DNA of 35,113 nt from Flavobacteriaceae bacterium (GCA_013373635.1 JABXHN010000078.1:1-35113), one strand, 5' to 3'; counted from the first letter of the stretch, positions 16,156-25,213 are shown. Program-made: numbers and translations. The notes: a model not told the origin generated them from the letters alone.

Positions 16156-17444
16156 CTCTTACCTCCTCTCTTCTTGGTAGCTTCCTTTTCCTCTTTAATC
16201 CTCTCCAACAACACACTAGCCGGCTCATCATTAGGATCTTGGGGCACCAACTCCCCTTTAAATGCCTTATTCAAAATAGCCTGAGGAAGATTATCAATTT
16301 TTACTTTTAGTGGCAGATATTGAGATTCTATACTATCTGCAACTTTGAAAATAGCATGTACTCTATTAATGATTTCCTTTTGTTCTTGAATGCCTGGATA
16401 TGGAATATTATAATTCCTTAACCCTCTTAGCGGAATTGTTACTTGAGCAGTACCTGTGGCAACCTCCTTCGCCTGAGATAAGCTATTTTCGGACTGCAAC
16501 ACAATATGTAAATACTTTGGATCAACTAGTTTTTTATCAGGTCTAATGATGGCAATATGTCTTTGGAATGTAAAAGGCTTTTCACTTTCGACCATAACAG
16601 GAATACCGATTGAACCAGTAACTGTATATAGTATATCATCTGGTTGAGGTTTTCGACTATCTTTTAAGTTATCATAATAGTCTTGAGGAACAAAACGGCT
16701 TGCTGAGTCAATGTTTAAATTCCCATCATTCACATTGGAGATTACTAAAAAAGGGATACCTTTTTCAACCTTTGGGGGAGCTTGATGATCGCCATCAGTT
16801 ATTGATATCGTCAAATCTTCCATTTTAACCTGATCCCATTCACCCAGCCCTTTTCCCTCTCTCCACTCCTCCGTCAACTTGCCTGTAACCGCCTGAGTAA
16901 GCACCTGCTGGCGGAAGTTTTGGAGGAGCTCGGGGATGCGATCGAGTTTGGCTTTGAGGGTATCCAGATGCCCAAACAATGCATCCAGCTTGGCCACTAT
17001 TCGCTTTTGTTCGGGAAGAGGTGGAATCGGAGTTTCAATATTCCACAGTATATCTGGATTAACATGCGGAATTCCAGTACCTCTTGTGTTATTGTTTAAG
17101 TTTTCAAATTGAGATCGCAAGAATTGATGTGTATAATCTACATCCATTAGAATTGGAGTAAGGGCAGCAATAGTTGACCCCATCGATCCATAGACTCCTT
17201 TGGCAACCCATCCACTCCTTGCACCATCCCAAACAATAGCTATTGAATTTGCATCCAAAATATTTGAGCTTTCAATATCAGCATATCTTCTGATCTCCCC
17301 ATGTTCCAATGCCTTGATATCAAGATATGGTACAGAATTCTCAAATTCTTCATCTGTAAGAACTTTGGGTTTTTTCCCCTTTTTGTAAGTAACAGTCTCC
17401 TTGAAAATTGTTCTCTCCCACCCGCTTGGCAATTCCTCCTTCAT
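16152..17444 (-). CDS. hsdS: Type I restriction-modification specificity subunit HsdS
   Basis: 430 aa, two target-recognition domains and two conserved helical spacers. TRD1 is about 1-140 and ends PIPPLPEQKRIVAKLDALF. The central coil (about 145-195) runs LDTLKAKLDRIPELLQNFRQ to QAVTGKLTEEWRE. TRD2 is about 205-365 and ends YNIPYPGIQEQKEIINRV. The distal coil is followed by LNKAFKGELVPQDPNDEPASVLL. It determines the DNA sequence recognised by the HsdM/HsdR complex. The DNA of the conserved central coil (about 16840-16990) looks clearly more G+C-rich than the TRDs, as expected from TRD replacement. It shares one base with the hsdM stop (TGATG) and overlaps the AAA gene by 4 bp. Complete. Confidence 0.95.
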   Translation of the reverse strand: MKEELPSGWERTIFKETVTYKKGKKPKVLTDEEFENSVPYLDIKALEHGEIRRYADIESSNILDANSIAIVWDGARSGWVAKGVYGSMGSTIAALTPILMDVDYTHQFLRSQFENLNNNTRGTGIPHVNPDILWNIETPIPPLPEQKRIVAKLDALFGHLDTLKAKLDRIPELLQNFRQQVLTQAVTGKLTEEWREGKGLGEWDQVKMEDLTISITDGDHQAPPKVEKGIPFLVISNVNDGNLNIDSASRFVPQDYYDNLKDSRKPQPDDILYTVTGSIGIPVMVESEKPFTFQRHIAIIRPDKKLVDPKYLHIVLQSENSLSQAKEVATGTAQVTIPLRGLRNYNIPYPGIQEQKEIINRVHAIFKVADSIESQYLPLKVKIDNLPQAILNKAFKGELVPQDPNDEPASVLLERIKEEKEATKKRGGKS

Positions 17445-18904
17445 CAGCCCAACAGTTCAATAATTTGATCTAATTCTTTCCTTATGGCATCTAATTCTAA
17501 AGCAGCTTCTTTGGCTATGTCAATCGGTTCACCAAGACTACTGTTTTTACTGACGCTTTCATCTTCGATTAAGCCAATATCTAGAGAGTCATTCTTGTCT
17601 GTAATTTCTTCTCGGGAATAGCATTGCCAACGTTCATCTTTGATTCTCTCACGTTTCTTGTCATCAATGGTACCTTCATATTGCTCTGCTAGTTCCTCTA
17701 GTCCAATACCACCCGTATAGGCTTTTGCAAAACCATCAAAGGCAAGTCTGGTAAATAGGGTGCGCTTTCCATAGTTGTCTACATTGGTCCGCATATCATA
17801 GAACCACACCTTTTTAGTATTACCAGTTTCGGTTTTACCACGAGTAAAGAAAAGGACGTTAGTTTTGACACCGGCTGCATAGAAAATACCGGTTGGCAAG
17901 CGCAGAATGGTATGCAGGTTACACTTATCCATTAAATCCCTTCTTACACGTTGGCCGTCACCGTCTTCAAATAACACATTATCGGGAAGTACCACTGCTG
18001 CTCTTGCCTTACCATCTTTGTTCAGTGAGCGGTAGATATGCTGCAAAAAGTTGAGTTGCTTGTTGCTGCTTAGAAAGGTTAAATCATCTCTGGTGGGGCG
18101 CTCTCCTCCCTTCTTTGTTCCAAAAGGTGGATTAGCCAACACACCATCATAGCCCTTCATTTTCTTGCCATTGGCAGATAGTGTGTCTTCCAAAAGAATC
18201 GAACTTTCCAGACCATGCAATTTGGCATTCATAAGTGCTAAACGGTGCGCATCTTGCACTAATTCGCAACCTGTGAAAGCCTCTTTAATTTGAAAGTCTC
18301 GCTCTTTTTGACTTAACGTAAAGTAATCGTCAGTTTTTGCCTTTAGATATTCATTGGCAGCTATCATAAAGCCAAATGTTCCAGCTGCCGGGTCATTCCA
18401 CTTCTCTCCTACCTTAGGTACCAAAAGCTCCACCATCACATTAATTAGCGGTCTAGGTGTAAAGTATTGGCCAGCTCCACTTTTCTTTTCACTGGCATTC
18501 TTCTCCAATAGATCCTCATAAACCGTGGCAATCATATCTTGCTCCTGCTCATCGTACCATTCTACGCCATCAATCTGGGTGATTAATGTTCTGAGGTTCA
18601 CCGGCTTTCTTAAGGTAGTAGAAGCATTCTCATAGATCTCTTTGATACTCGCACTGGAAGACTCCTTGCTAATATTCGCCAATAGATCCCTATACAGGTC
18701 AAAAAGGGCCTTATTGTCCTTCTCATCGACAAGCTTTCTCCAACGATATTGTTCAGGAATATCTTCTTCAAAGCCTTTAATCTCCGAAAGCTTTAGAAAA
18801 AGAATGAATGTCAATTCATTCAAATATTGGTGATAGGTAACCCCATCATCACGCAATACATTACATAGGTCCCAAAGCTTCTTGGCTATTTGTTCTGCAC
18901 TCAT
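17444..18904 (-). CDS. hsdM: Type I restriction-modification methyltransferase subunit HsdM
   Basis: 486 aa, N6-adenine methyltransferase. The HsdM N-terminal helical domain is at about 5-130. The AGQYFTPRPL motif starts near 144. SAM-binding motif I is DPAAGTFGF (171-179). Catalytic motif IV is NPPFG (258-262). A C-terminal region reaches KELDQIIELLG. With HsdS it forms the modification complex protecting host DNA. Its ATG immediately follows the TAG of the HEPN-like gene, and its stop shares a base with the hsdS start. All key residues are present. The insertion of a small membrane protein gene between hsdR and hsdM is the unusual point. Confidence 0.97.
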   Translation of the reverse strand: MSAEQIAKKLWDLCNVLRDDGVTYHQYLNELTFILFLKLSEIKGFEEDIPEQYRWRKLVDEKDNKALFDLYRDLLANISKESSSASIKEIYENASTTLRKPVNLRTLITQIDGVEWYDEQEQDMIATVYEDLLEKNASEKKSGAGQYFTPRPLINVMVELLVPKVGEKWNDPAAGTFGFMIAANEYLKAKTDDYFTLSQKERDFQIKEAFTGCELVQDAHRLALMNAKLHGLESSILLEDTLSANGKKMKGYDGVLANPPFGTKKGGERPTRDDLTFLSSNKQLNFLQHIYRSLNKDGKARAAVVLPDNVLFEDGDGQRVRRDLMDKCNLHTILRLPTGIFYAAGVKTNVLFFTRGKTETGNTKKVWFYDMRTNVDNYGKRTLFTRLAFDGFAKAYTGGIGLEELAEQYEGTIDDKKRERIKDERWQCYSREEITDKNDSLDIGLIEDESVSKNSSLGEPIDIAKEAALELDAIRKELDQIIELLG

Positions 18905-19507
18905 CTATTTATTGTCGTATAGTCTGTATATCAATTTAATTCCCCCAAAGAGGTAGAATCCGTTCTCATGTGGAAGTCTCTTCACAGCTAATTCATGACT
19001 TACCTGATTTCTAACCTCCCTTAAGCAATGGGCTATATAAATATCTTCTCTATTAAACCACTGTTTGATCTCCGCAAATTGAATCAAATTATTCAGAGTT
19101 GGTTTTCCTTTGAAGTCAGATTCTTGCTGAGTTTTTAATTTTAAGACATTCTCAATGATTTTAGCAAGATCTTTAACCGCTTTTTCATGCTCTCCATTTT
19201 GTACTAGTAGGGTAACTGAAGTTAATTCAATATGGACTAGTGAGTCCAATTGTTTTGCTTTCTCTTTTAGCTCATTTAACTCCGCTGTTATGTCCGGGGT
19301 GATCTTATCTTCGATTTCACAAAGCTTTCCCACAAGATCCAAATACTCAGCCTTTAGATGTTCATTTTGTTTCTTAAGTCTGTGATTCGCCTTGTTTAAT
19401 AATTTATTCTTGTATTTCTGTCCTAAAAACAGCCAAGCAAAAACAAGCACCATGGCAATTAAAAAGCCAATAAAAGCATCCTTCCAGCTAATTTTATCCT
19501 CAGCCAT
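18905..19507 (-). CDS. Membrane-anchored coiled-coil protein with HEPN/DUF4145-like C-terminus, inside the hsd operon
   Basis: 200 aa. Residues about 8-29 form one transmembrane helix (DAFIGFLIAMVLVFAWLFLG), followed by a basic segment. Residues about 33-90 are a probable coiled coil (LLNKANHRLKKQNEHLKAEY). The C-terminal part (about 92-185) is helical and contains R166-N-Q-V-S-H171, fitting the HEPN signature R-(N/D/H)-x3-H. It also resembles DUF4145 domains seen at the N-terminus of some HsdR proteins, including the one here. Start and stop touch those of hsdR (1-bp overlap) and hsdM (directly adjacent), so it is made with the R-M complex. It may tether or regulate HsdR, or act as a membrane RNase. 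Function inferred; the HEPN assignment is moderate. Confidence 0.75.
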   Translation of the reverse strand: MAEDKISWKDAFIGFLIAMVLVFAWLFLGQKYKNKLLNKANHRLKKQNEHLKAEYLDLVGKLCEIEDKITPDITAELNELKEKAKQLDSLVHIELTSVTLLVQNGEHEKAVKDLAKIIENVLKLKTQQESDFKGKPTLNNLIQFAEIKQWFNREDIYIAHCLREVRNQVSHELAVKRLPHENGFYLFGGIKLIYRLYDNK

Positions 19508-22500
19508 TAACCTACATTATCGTAAAGTGCCTGATTCAATTCACCAAGCAGGTAATCCAGCTCTTCATTAAAAATTTTATTCAATCGCTCATATCCACCA
19601 TGATCTTTAAAGGGTGAATCGTTCAAATCCTCAACTTTCAAAATATTTTCTTTTATCAGTTGACTTTCGAATCGATCGATCCATTTATGCTGAATCTTAT
19701 TCCAGCTCCTGAATGCTCTTATTTTATCTACTGCCTTTCTGATTCGTTCTTCATGACTAATTAAAGAATCACCCAAAGCCATTGTCCTGATGAAGGAAAT
19801 GATATCGGCCGCTATCTCTTCATTTTTAGCATCCTTCCAGGCTATATTCAATCTATTTGCACTAAATCCGGCCTGATCCAATTCAAGCATCAGCGCTCTT
19901 AGAGACTTACGATCCAATGAATCAGGCTTGGTACAAACCAAATTCAGTGCTTCTATTTTAGTCTGATTATTGAGTATAAAAGATTTGAAGCTATCTAGAT
20001 AATCCTCGGGTTTTTGAGCCTTACCATAACCCCTCTCTACGCTAATCAATTCATCATCATGTTCTGAAACCAACATAACTGGCGGTTGTGGTTTCATTTC
20101 ATCCAGTGCTTTCCAGAGTCCGGGTATAGATTTAATAGTTTTCTCAGCCTGTCCAGGCTCCTCATGAGCAAGTCGCTCAATGAACTCATCCAAGCCTTCT
20201 CCCTTAGTGTTGTACACAAACAGATCCAGTTGATCAGAAGTCATCTTGATCCTTTTTCGTTGAAGCTTAGCAATTATTTGCTCAATCTGCCTTCTTACCC
20301 TTTCCTCCTTTTCCAATTCATCAAACTCCTTCACCAAATCTTGGAAGCTATTCTTAGGGTTAGCTACAACAGGCTTCATTTGAGTAAAGTCTTCTAAGGT
20401 TTCATATACCTTAACAGCATCATAAATTTGGAAGACCTCCTTGTTGATTTCATCGCATTTCCTAGTCGCTCGACCGAGCATTTGCTCGAAAAGAATTCTG
20501 GAACGGATTCTTCTTAAAAACACCAAATTACTAATGGCAGGAACATCAATTCCGGTTGTCAATAAATCTACAGTAACCGCAATATTTGGGTATTTCTCAT
20601 TCTTATATCGCTTAACCTGCTCTTCAGGATCATATGACTTTCCTGTGATCTTTTGAATAGCATCATCGGGCAATTCATAACCTACGTTTTCAAACTCTTC
20701 CTTTAAATACTGAACGACTCGATCTGCATGTTCATCAGTAGCAGCGAAAATCAATGTTTTGTACTCACTATCAGGGTCAAGCGCTTCATTAACCAAATAC
20801 TTCACAACTTCTCGATTGAAGTTTTCGGTCATTACCAGTTTATTGAATCCAGAAACTTCTACGCGAAGCTCATCTTCCAATTCGGCTAGCTCAATTATCG
20901 AATTGGTCTCTTTGTCATAAGCTTTAGGCTTCTCCCCAGCTTCCCAAACTATATCTTCTTCAGACAGCTTGGTTTTTATTAGATATGGCGGATCATGATC
21001 TACCAAGAAGTTATCAATTACTGCCTCCCGGTAAGAATATGTATAAATCGGTCTTCCGAATATCTCAGTCGTATGTAGTGCAGGTGTTGCCGTTAAGCCC
21101 ACGGAGAAACAGTCGAAATAGTCTAGAACCATTCGATACTTGCTCACATAATCTCTTTGATCTTTGAAGTTGATATCATCATCATCAATCTCCCGATCAA
21201 GCAAATATCCTCTATGTGCTTCATCAATGATGATGCAATCATATTGATCAATAGCAGGTTTGTCTTCATCATCTGAATAGAACAGCCTTTTAACCATACT
21301 CTGTACAGTAGCAAAATGTAACCTGGTATCATCTTCCGGATCTAGGTCTTTAAGGCCTTTGACATCATAGATTTCAGCAAAAGTATTCAAGCCGACCACC
21401 TTGTTATCTGTAAAGGCATCTGCAGCTTGCTTGGCAAGTAGCCTCCTATCTACAAGAAATAGTATTCTTCTAAATCGATTCGTTTGAATTAACCTATAGC
21501 AAAGGCCTATAACTGTTCGCGTCTTTCCCGTACCTGTAGCCATGGCTAAAAGAGCCCGAGACTGTTCTGGATTATTAATGAGCAGCTTCTCAACAGCTTC
21601 AATTGCTTCAATTTGATAATACCTAAGTCCAAGACCTGAAGAGTCAGTTAAAAAATCCTTTGATTCAGCTTTTAATCTCTCTTCTGCTGCCTTTAAATCT
21701 TGTTCATATAGCTTTTGTAGGCCATCTGGACTATACCAACCTTTTAATGCTTTTGCTCTATTCCTTTCTTGCCTTACATCCAAGAACCACACGCCACTCT
21801 TCGTTTTGATCTGTTCTAGAAATGGTCTTCCATTTGTTGAGAACAGAAAAGGGACTTTATATCCTTGCCATTCTCCGAGTAATTCAGCCTCATGTTCTTC
21901 CTTTACTTTTTCTGCATAAATCTTTGATTGAAAAAGATCTGTGGAGATGTCTGAGGAATATTTCTTAGCCTCAATGATACCGTAAAACTTCAAACCTATG
22001 AACAAAGCATAGTCTGCCCATTTACCATCAGCTGGCCACTCGGCAATGGCCATATTTCTACCACGCTGTGGAAGCGTTTTTTTCGATTTAAAGTTTATTA
22101 GATCGGTATCTACCTCCCATCCTACTGCCCTTAATTGTTGATCGATCAGCACCCTCGTCTCAGCTTCAGACATATCGATCTTTTTAGCTGCTTTTTCTGA
22201 CCTTATGGCTATTGCCTTAGATTGCTCGTTTGTAAGTGCTTCTTTAGGTCTTTCTTCGAGAACCTTTTCAAACCTAGCCTCTAAATCCTTGTATTGTTTT
22301 TCAAGCTCATTAAGCGCATGCCTTGCATCAAGCTCCTTAGGTTCTTTGAATTTCAATGAAGAAATATCTTCATTGGCATCAGAGTAAGTTTGGTAAAACC
22401 ACTTAGCAACTTTAAATCCAGAAAATAGCATTCCCGTTGCCTCTGACTTTGTACCTTTAATCTGGTGCACCGCTGTATTTCCTCTGTTCTTTATATTGAA

Positions 22501-22752
22501 GAGAAGGTCCTTAACCGCATCCGGTAGTATCCCCTCAAATTCTAAGGTCTTGAGCTTATTGTGAATGGTATTGTCATATGGGAAATCAAGCCGATGTATC
22601 TCAAATAAATTCTCTGATAGCTTCTCAGCAAACTGTCTAAGCTTGATTAATGTAACCACAGGGTCAGAACTGACATTGTATTCTGCAGACTGTCCGAGGT
22701 TGAAGAGTAAAGGAAACTCAAGTTCTAAAAAGTCGAAATTGGTTGAAGACAT
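19507..22752 (-). CDS. hsdR: Type I restriction endonuclease subunit HsdR (EcoEI-like)
   Basis: 1081 aa, ATP-dependent translocase and nuclease. Residues about 15-120 form a DUF4145/HEPN-like domain with R90-x5-H96 (RGNTAVH). A coiled coil follows at about 140-200. The HSDR_N nuclease has D247 and E261-A-K263. The SF2 motor has Walker A ATGTGKT (405-411), DEAH (510-513), TATP (554-557), then the C-terminal half with TTGIDVP and QMLGRATR. The distal EcoEI-R-C-like region ends DYLLGELNQALYDNVG. It is the first gene of the six-gene operon; its promoter should lie in the repeat-rich 22753-23140 spacer. Intact, so restriction is probably active. Confidence 0.96.
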   Translation of the reverse strand: MSSTNFDFLELEFPLLFNLGQSAEYNVSSDPVVTLIKLRQFAEKLSENLFEIHRLDFPYDNTIHNKLKTLEFEGILPDAVKDLLFNIKNRGNTAVHQIKGTKSEATGMLFSGFKVAKWFYQTYSDANEDISSLKFKEPKELDARHALNELEKQYKDLEARFEKVLEERPKEALTNEQSKAIAIRSEKAAKKIDMSEAETRVLIDQQLRAVGWEVDTDLINFKSKKTLPQRGRNMAIAEWPADGKWADYALFIGLKFYGIIEAKKYSSDISTDLFQSKIYAEKVKEEHEAELLGEWQGYKVPFLFSTNGRPFLEQIKTKSGVWFLDVRQERNRAKALKGWYSPDGLQKLYEQDLKAAEERLKAESKDFLTDSSGLGLRYYQIEAIEAVEKLLINNPEQSRALLAMATGTGKTRTVIGLCYRLIQTNRFRRILFLVDRRLLAKQAADAFTDNKVVGLNTFAEIYDVKGLKDLDPEDDTRLHFATVQSMVKRLFYSDDEDKPAIDQYDCIIIDEAHRGYLLDREIDDDDINFKDQRDYVSKYRMVLDYFDCFSVGLTATPALHTTEIFGRPIYTYSYREAVIDNFLVDHDPPYLIKTKLSEEDIVWEAGEKPKAYDKETNSIIELAELEDELRVEVSGFNKLVMTENFNREVVKYLVNEALDPDSEYKTLIFAATDEHADRVVQYLKEEFENVGYELPDDAIQKITGKSYDPEEQVKRYKNEKYPNIAVTVDLLTTGIDVPAISNLVFLRRIRSRILFEQMLGRATRKCDEINKEVFQIYDAVKVYETLEDFTQMKPVVANPKNSFQDLVKEFDELEKEERVRRQIEQIIAKLQRKRIKMTSDQLDLFVYNTKGEGLDEFIERLAHEEPGQAEKTIKSIPGLWKALDEMKPQPPVMLVSEHDDELISVERGYGKAQKPEDYLDSFKSFILNNQTKIEALNLVCTKPDSLDRKSLRALMLELDQAGFSANRLNIAWKDAKNEEIAADIISFIRTMALGDSLISHEERIRKAVDKIRAFRSWNKIQHKWIDRFESQLIKENILKVEDLNDSPFKDHGGYERLNKIFNEELDYLLGELNQALYDNVG

Positions 22753-23140
22753 CGGAATAGTAAGCGTCCTTGGTTAAATTAAAAGTGTCTATTTGAAAAA
22801 AGGTGAAGAACCTTACACAGCAATATAATACAAAAGACATAAAAGTTCAGAATAGCATGAAGAACGGTTTTCTATTCATTTTCATGATTGAAGAACCATA
22901 GTTGACCCGAACATTAACCGTTGATAGTTTGAGTAATTACCGGTTTTTAATCAATGGCAACCGGTTGTTCCCCTCAATGTAAACAGTCATGACCAATAAT
23001 TAACCGGTTATCTAACTGATCATAACAGTTGATACTGGTGAATGGTGGCGGTTTTCTAACCGAACAAAGCGGTTGTTCGGGTGAACGGGATCTATTGTTT
23101 AACCCAACGAGAGTAGTTGTTCGGGTGAACAATACAAGTT
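22753..23140. other. Gene-free repeat-rich spacer upstream of hsdR
   Basis: No coding sequence seen. It holds ACCGGT palindromes at 22939-22944, 22960-22965 (within CAACCGGTTG) and 23003-23008 (within TAACCGGTTA), spaced 21 and 43 bp. The direct repeat CGGTTTTCTA occurs at 22865-22874 and 23049-23058. Two copies of GTTGTTCGGGTGAAC lie at 23072-23086 and 23116-23130. The CCGAAC/GTTCGG inverted repeat is at 23060-23080. The hsdR promoter is expected in this stretch, so some repeats may be operators. Confidence 0.6.
23072..23130 (+). repeat. Two 15-bp direct repeats GTTGTTCGGGTGAAC
   Basis: Copies are at 23072-23086 and 23116-23130, 44 bp apart. Each contains GTTC-GGGT-GAAC. The same 12-mer occurs in the left spacer at 6014-6025, and the half-site CCCGAAC at 22906-22912. 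Shared sites in both spacers of the island suggest one binding protein. Confidence 0.7.
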
Positions 23141-23635
23141 CTATGTTCTATCAAAAAAATGAATCGCAAACTCGCAATACTCCTTGATCACTTCCTTATC
23201 TAACCCAAACTCATCCCTTCTTCCCAAGTAATATCTAGATGCAGGTGATATTGATTTCCCTTCGGCCAGTTCTTGATACGTAATGCACTTGATATGCTTT
23301 TTAGAAACAATAATGAAGTATGCGTTCTGGTAGGGAAAGTCTTTAGGAAGGTCATTTATCGTAAATACTCCACTCTTTCTAAATTTAACTTCGACAAAGA
23401 AAACACGCTCACTCACTGGGTGCCTTACCACTAAGTCCGGCATAGATCTGATCTCTCGGGCTACATCGGAATTAAAGCCTTTCAATAGATCCATTATCCC
23501 AGGTATGGTGTTCTCCATACCGTAGCGAAATACTTTAAATCCTTGGGCTAAGTACAATTGCTCAATCAAAGTTTCAGCAATGCGCCCCTTGATCATATTA
23601 TAATCGAAAATTTCTGTCTTTATCAGAAAGGCCAC
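23141..23635 (-). CDS. PD-(D/E)XK nuclease-fold protein
   Basis: 164 aa. The restriction-endonuclease-like fold is visible as GRIAETLIEQLY with E21 on helix 1, then MPDLVV with D67, then FFVEVKFR with E82-x-K84. This is the E..D..ExK set typical of Holliday-junction-resolvase-like and other small PD-(D/E)XK proteins. The remaining part reads DFPYQNAYFIIVSKKHIKCI. An alternative start at Met14 would remove a poorly conserved leader. It stands alone between two spacers, transcribed toward hsdR but with the repeat-rich spacer between. It could process element DNA during recombination or act in defence. The fold is fairly sure; the role is unknown. Confidence 0.75.
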   Translation of the reverse strand: MAFLIKTEIFDYNMIKGRIAETLIEQLYLAQGFKVFRYGMENTIPGIMDLLKGFNSDVAREIRSMPDLVVRHPVSERVFFVEVKFRKSGVFTINDLPKDFPYQNAYFIIVSKKHIKCITYQELAEGKSISPASRYYLGRRDEFGLDKEVIKEYCEFAIHFFDRT

Positions 23636-24000
23636 TTGATTGATCCTGATTCGATTGGGCTAAAGAAATAGATTGAGACTCTTATAGCAAGAAATACATA
23701 GGCCTGCTTGAAACTTAGTGTAATAACCACATATCCGACACTCTGGCATTAATAAGGTGTTTATATATAGAAAAGTGAAGATAATTATAGCGAATTATAC
23801 TCTTCTAGGAAAACTAAATATTAGGACAGGCTAAAGCAGAGAGTTTTATAATTCATATCCCAACTCTATTTTTACAGACCTAGGTTCGAAAGAAAAGCCA
23901 AGATCGAATCACCTTTTATTTTCTTGAAAAGGAAAGTCTTAACTTAATTAACCTAAAAACTGGCTCCAGATAATTGGGGATTAAAAAAAGGTACAATCCC
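23636..24000. other. Gene-free spacer between divergent genes
   Basis: It lies between the starts of the PD-(D/E)XK gene (-) and the HTH/coiled-coil gene (+) and must carry both promoters. AT-rich. I see no strong palindrome, repeat or ORF. Short runs such as TTTTCTTGAAAAGGAAAG occur without clear meaning. Confidence 0.5.
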
Positions 24001-25092
24001 ATGAAAGAAATCAAACTATCTCGAATTGAACTTTATGAGAGAGTATGGAAAACACCTCTTACCAGCCTTGCCAAAGAATTCAAAATCTCGGATAACGGGT
24101 TGAGGAAGAAATGTATTAAACACAATATACCCTTACCTGGAGTTGGCCATTGGTCGAAAGTAGAGCATGGTAAAAGAGTAAATAAGACACCTTTACCAAA
24201 CCCTAAGCAAGAAATAGATATAACCTTTTCAATTCAGGATGATAATGGTAATTACTATGATCCAAGCATTGATGAGAGAATCAGAGTAAAGCATGAAATA
24301 GCAACTCAGTTCACTAAGTATTTAAAAGAAGAGCAAGTTGGTCGGAAGTTTCACCCACTTGTAGAGCTTACTAAAAATCACCTGAAGAATAAAAAAAGCA
24401 ATTACGACAGTCTCTATAGCACTGACACAAATTATGCACTTGACATACATTGCTCAAAGCTCCTTATTCCCTCAGCCCTAAAAATCTTTAACTCATTCAT
24501 TCTTTTAGCTGAAGCCAGAGGCCATTCTGTTAAAATCTCCTCCCATTGTACCATAATAGACATCACAGGAGTAAGCATCAAAATAGACATTAAAGAGAAA
24601 CATCGAAGGGTAATAGATAATAGGTATTCTTCGAGTTATGATTCATACAAATTGGTTCCAACTGGCATATTGAATTTTAGAAGAACTGACCATTCAAGTC
24701 GTTATTGGGACAATAGTAAAAAGTCTATCCAAGAACAATTCCCATCAATCTTTGCCAACTTGGAGTCATATGCCATCTACTTGAAAGACTGTTGGGCCAG
24801 AAACGAGATTGCAAGAAAGGAAAGGGAACAAGAAGAAACCCGTTTAAAGGAAATACAGAAAAGAAAAGATAACGAGCTTTCCGAATTTAACTCACTTTTA
24901 AATAATGCTCAAAGGTGGCAGCAAGCAAAGTTACTCAGAGAATATATTGAACAAACTAAATCAAATGTACAGAATGAGGATTGGGTACAATGGGCACTCG
25001 ATAAGGCTGACTGGCTAGATCCAATAATTGAGAAAGAAGACGAAATACTTGGTAATTATAGAGTTGAGCAAACTCAAAAAGAAAGGCCATAA
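24001..25092 (+). CDS. HTH-like N-terminus plus coiled-coil protein of unknown function
   Basis: 363 aa from the ATG at 24001. A TTG at 23974 is also in frame but less likely because the family begins near this Met. Residues about 3-65 show the recurrent pattern LSRIELYERVWKTPLTSLAK, then DNGLRKKCIKHNIPLPGVGHW and GKRVNKTPLP. This HTH-like module occurs in many bacterial proteins of unknown function, often in accessory regions. Residues about 260-330 form a long charged coiled coil (ARKEREQEETRLKEIQKRKD). No catalytic motif is seen. It is the last gene before attR, with a candidate terminator just after it. It might bind island DNA, for example the repeats of the spacers, but this is only a suggestion. 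Confidence 0.7.
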   Translation: MKEIKLSRIELYERVWKTPLTSLAKEFKISDNGLRKKCIKHNIPLPGVGHWSKVEHGKRVNKTPLPNPKQEIDITFSIQDDNGNYYDPSIDERIRVKHEIATQFTKYLKEEQVGRKFHPLVELTKNHLKNKKSNYDSLYSTDTNYALDIHCSKLLIPSALKIFNSFILLAEARGHSVKISSHCTIIDITGVSIKIDIKEKHRRVIDNRYSSSYDSYKLVPTGILNFRRTDHSSRYWDNSKKSIQEQFPSIFANLESYAIYLKDCWARNEIARKEREQEETRLKEIQKRKDNELSEFNSLLNNAQRWQQAKLLREYIEQTKSNVQNEDWVQWALDKADWLDPIIEKEDEILGNYRVEQTQKERP

Positions 25093-25096
25093 TACC

Positions 25097-25143
25097 TGCT
25101 GAACATCGACTTCAGCATGGCAAAAACAAATCGCCATTTTTTT
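25097..25143 (+). terminator. Candidate terminator after the last island gene
   Basis: TGCTGAA-CATCGAC-TTCAGCA (25097-25117) is followed by ATGGC...GCCAT (25117-25121 and 25133-25137) and a run of seven T (25137-25143). It lies directly after the stop of the 24001 gene. The second stem is short, so strength is uncertain. Confidence 0.5.
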
Positions 25144-25213
25144 GCCTTTGACTTCCTATATCAATCAATTTCAGAGGCTATTTTGTATTTTATTTGCATC
25201 TATTATTTGTAAC

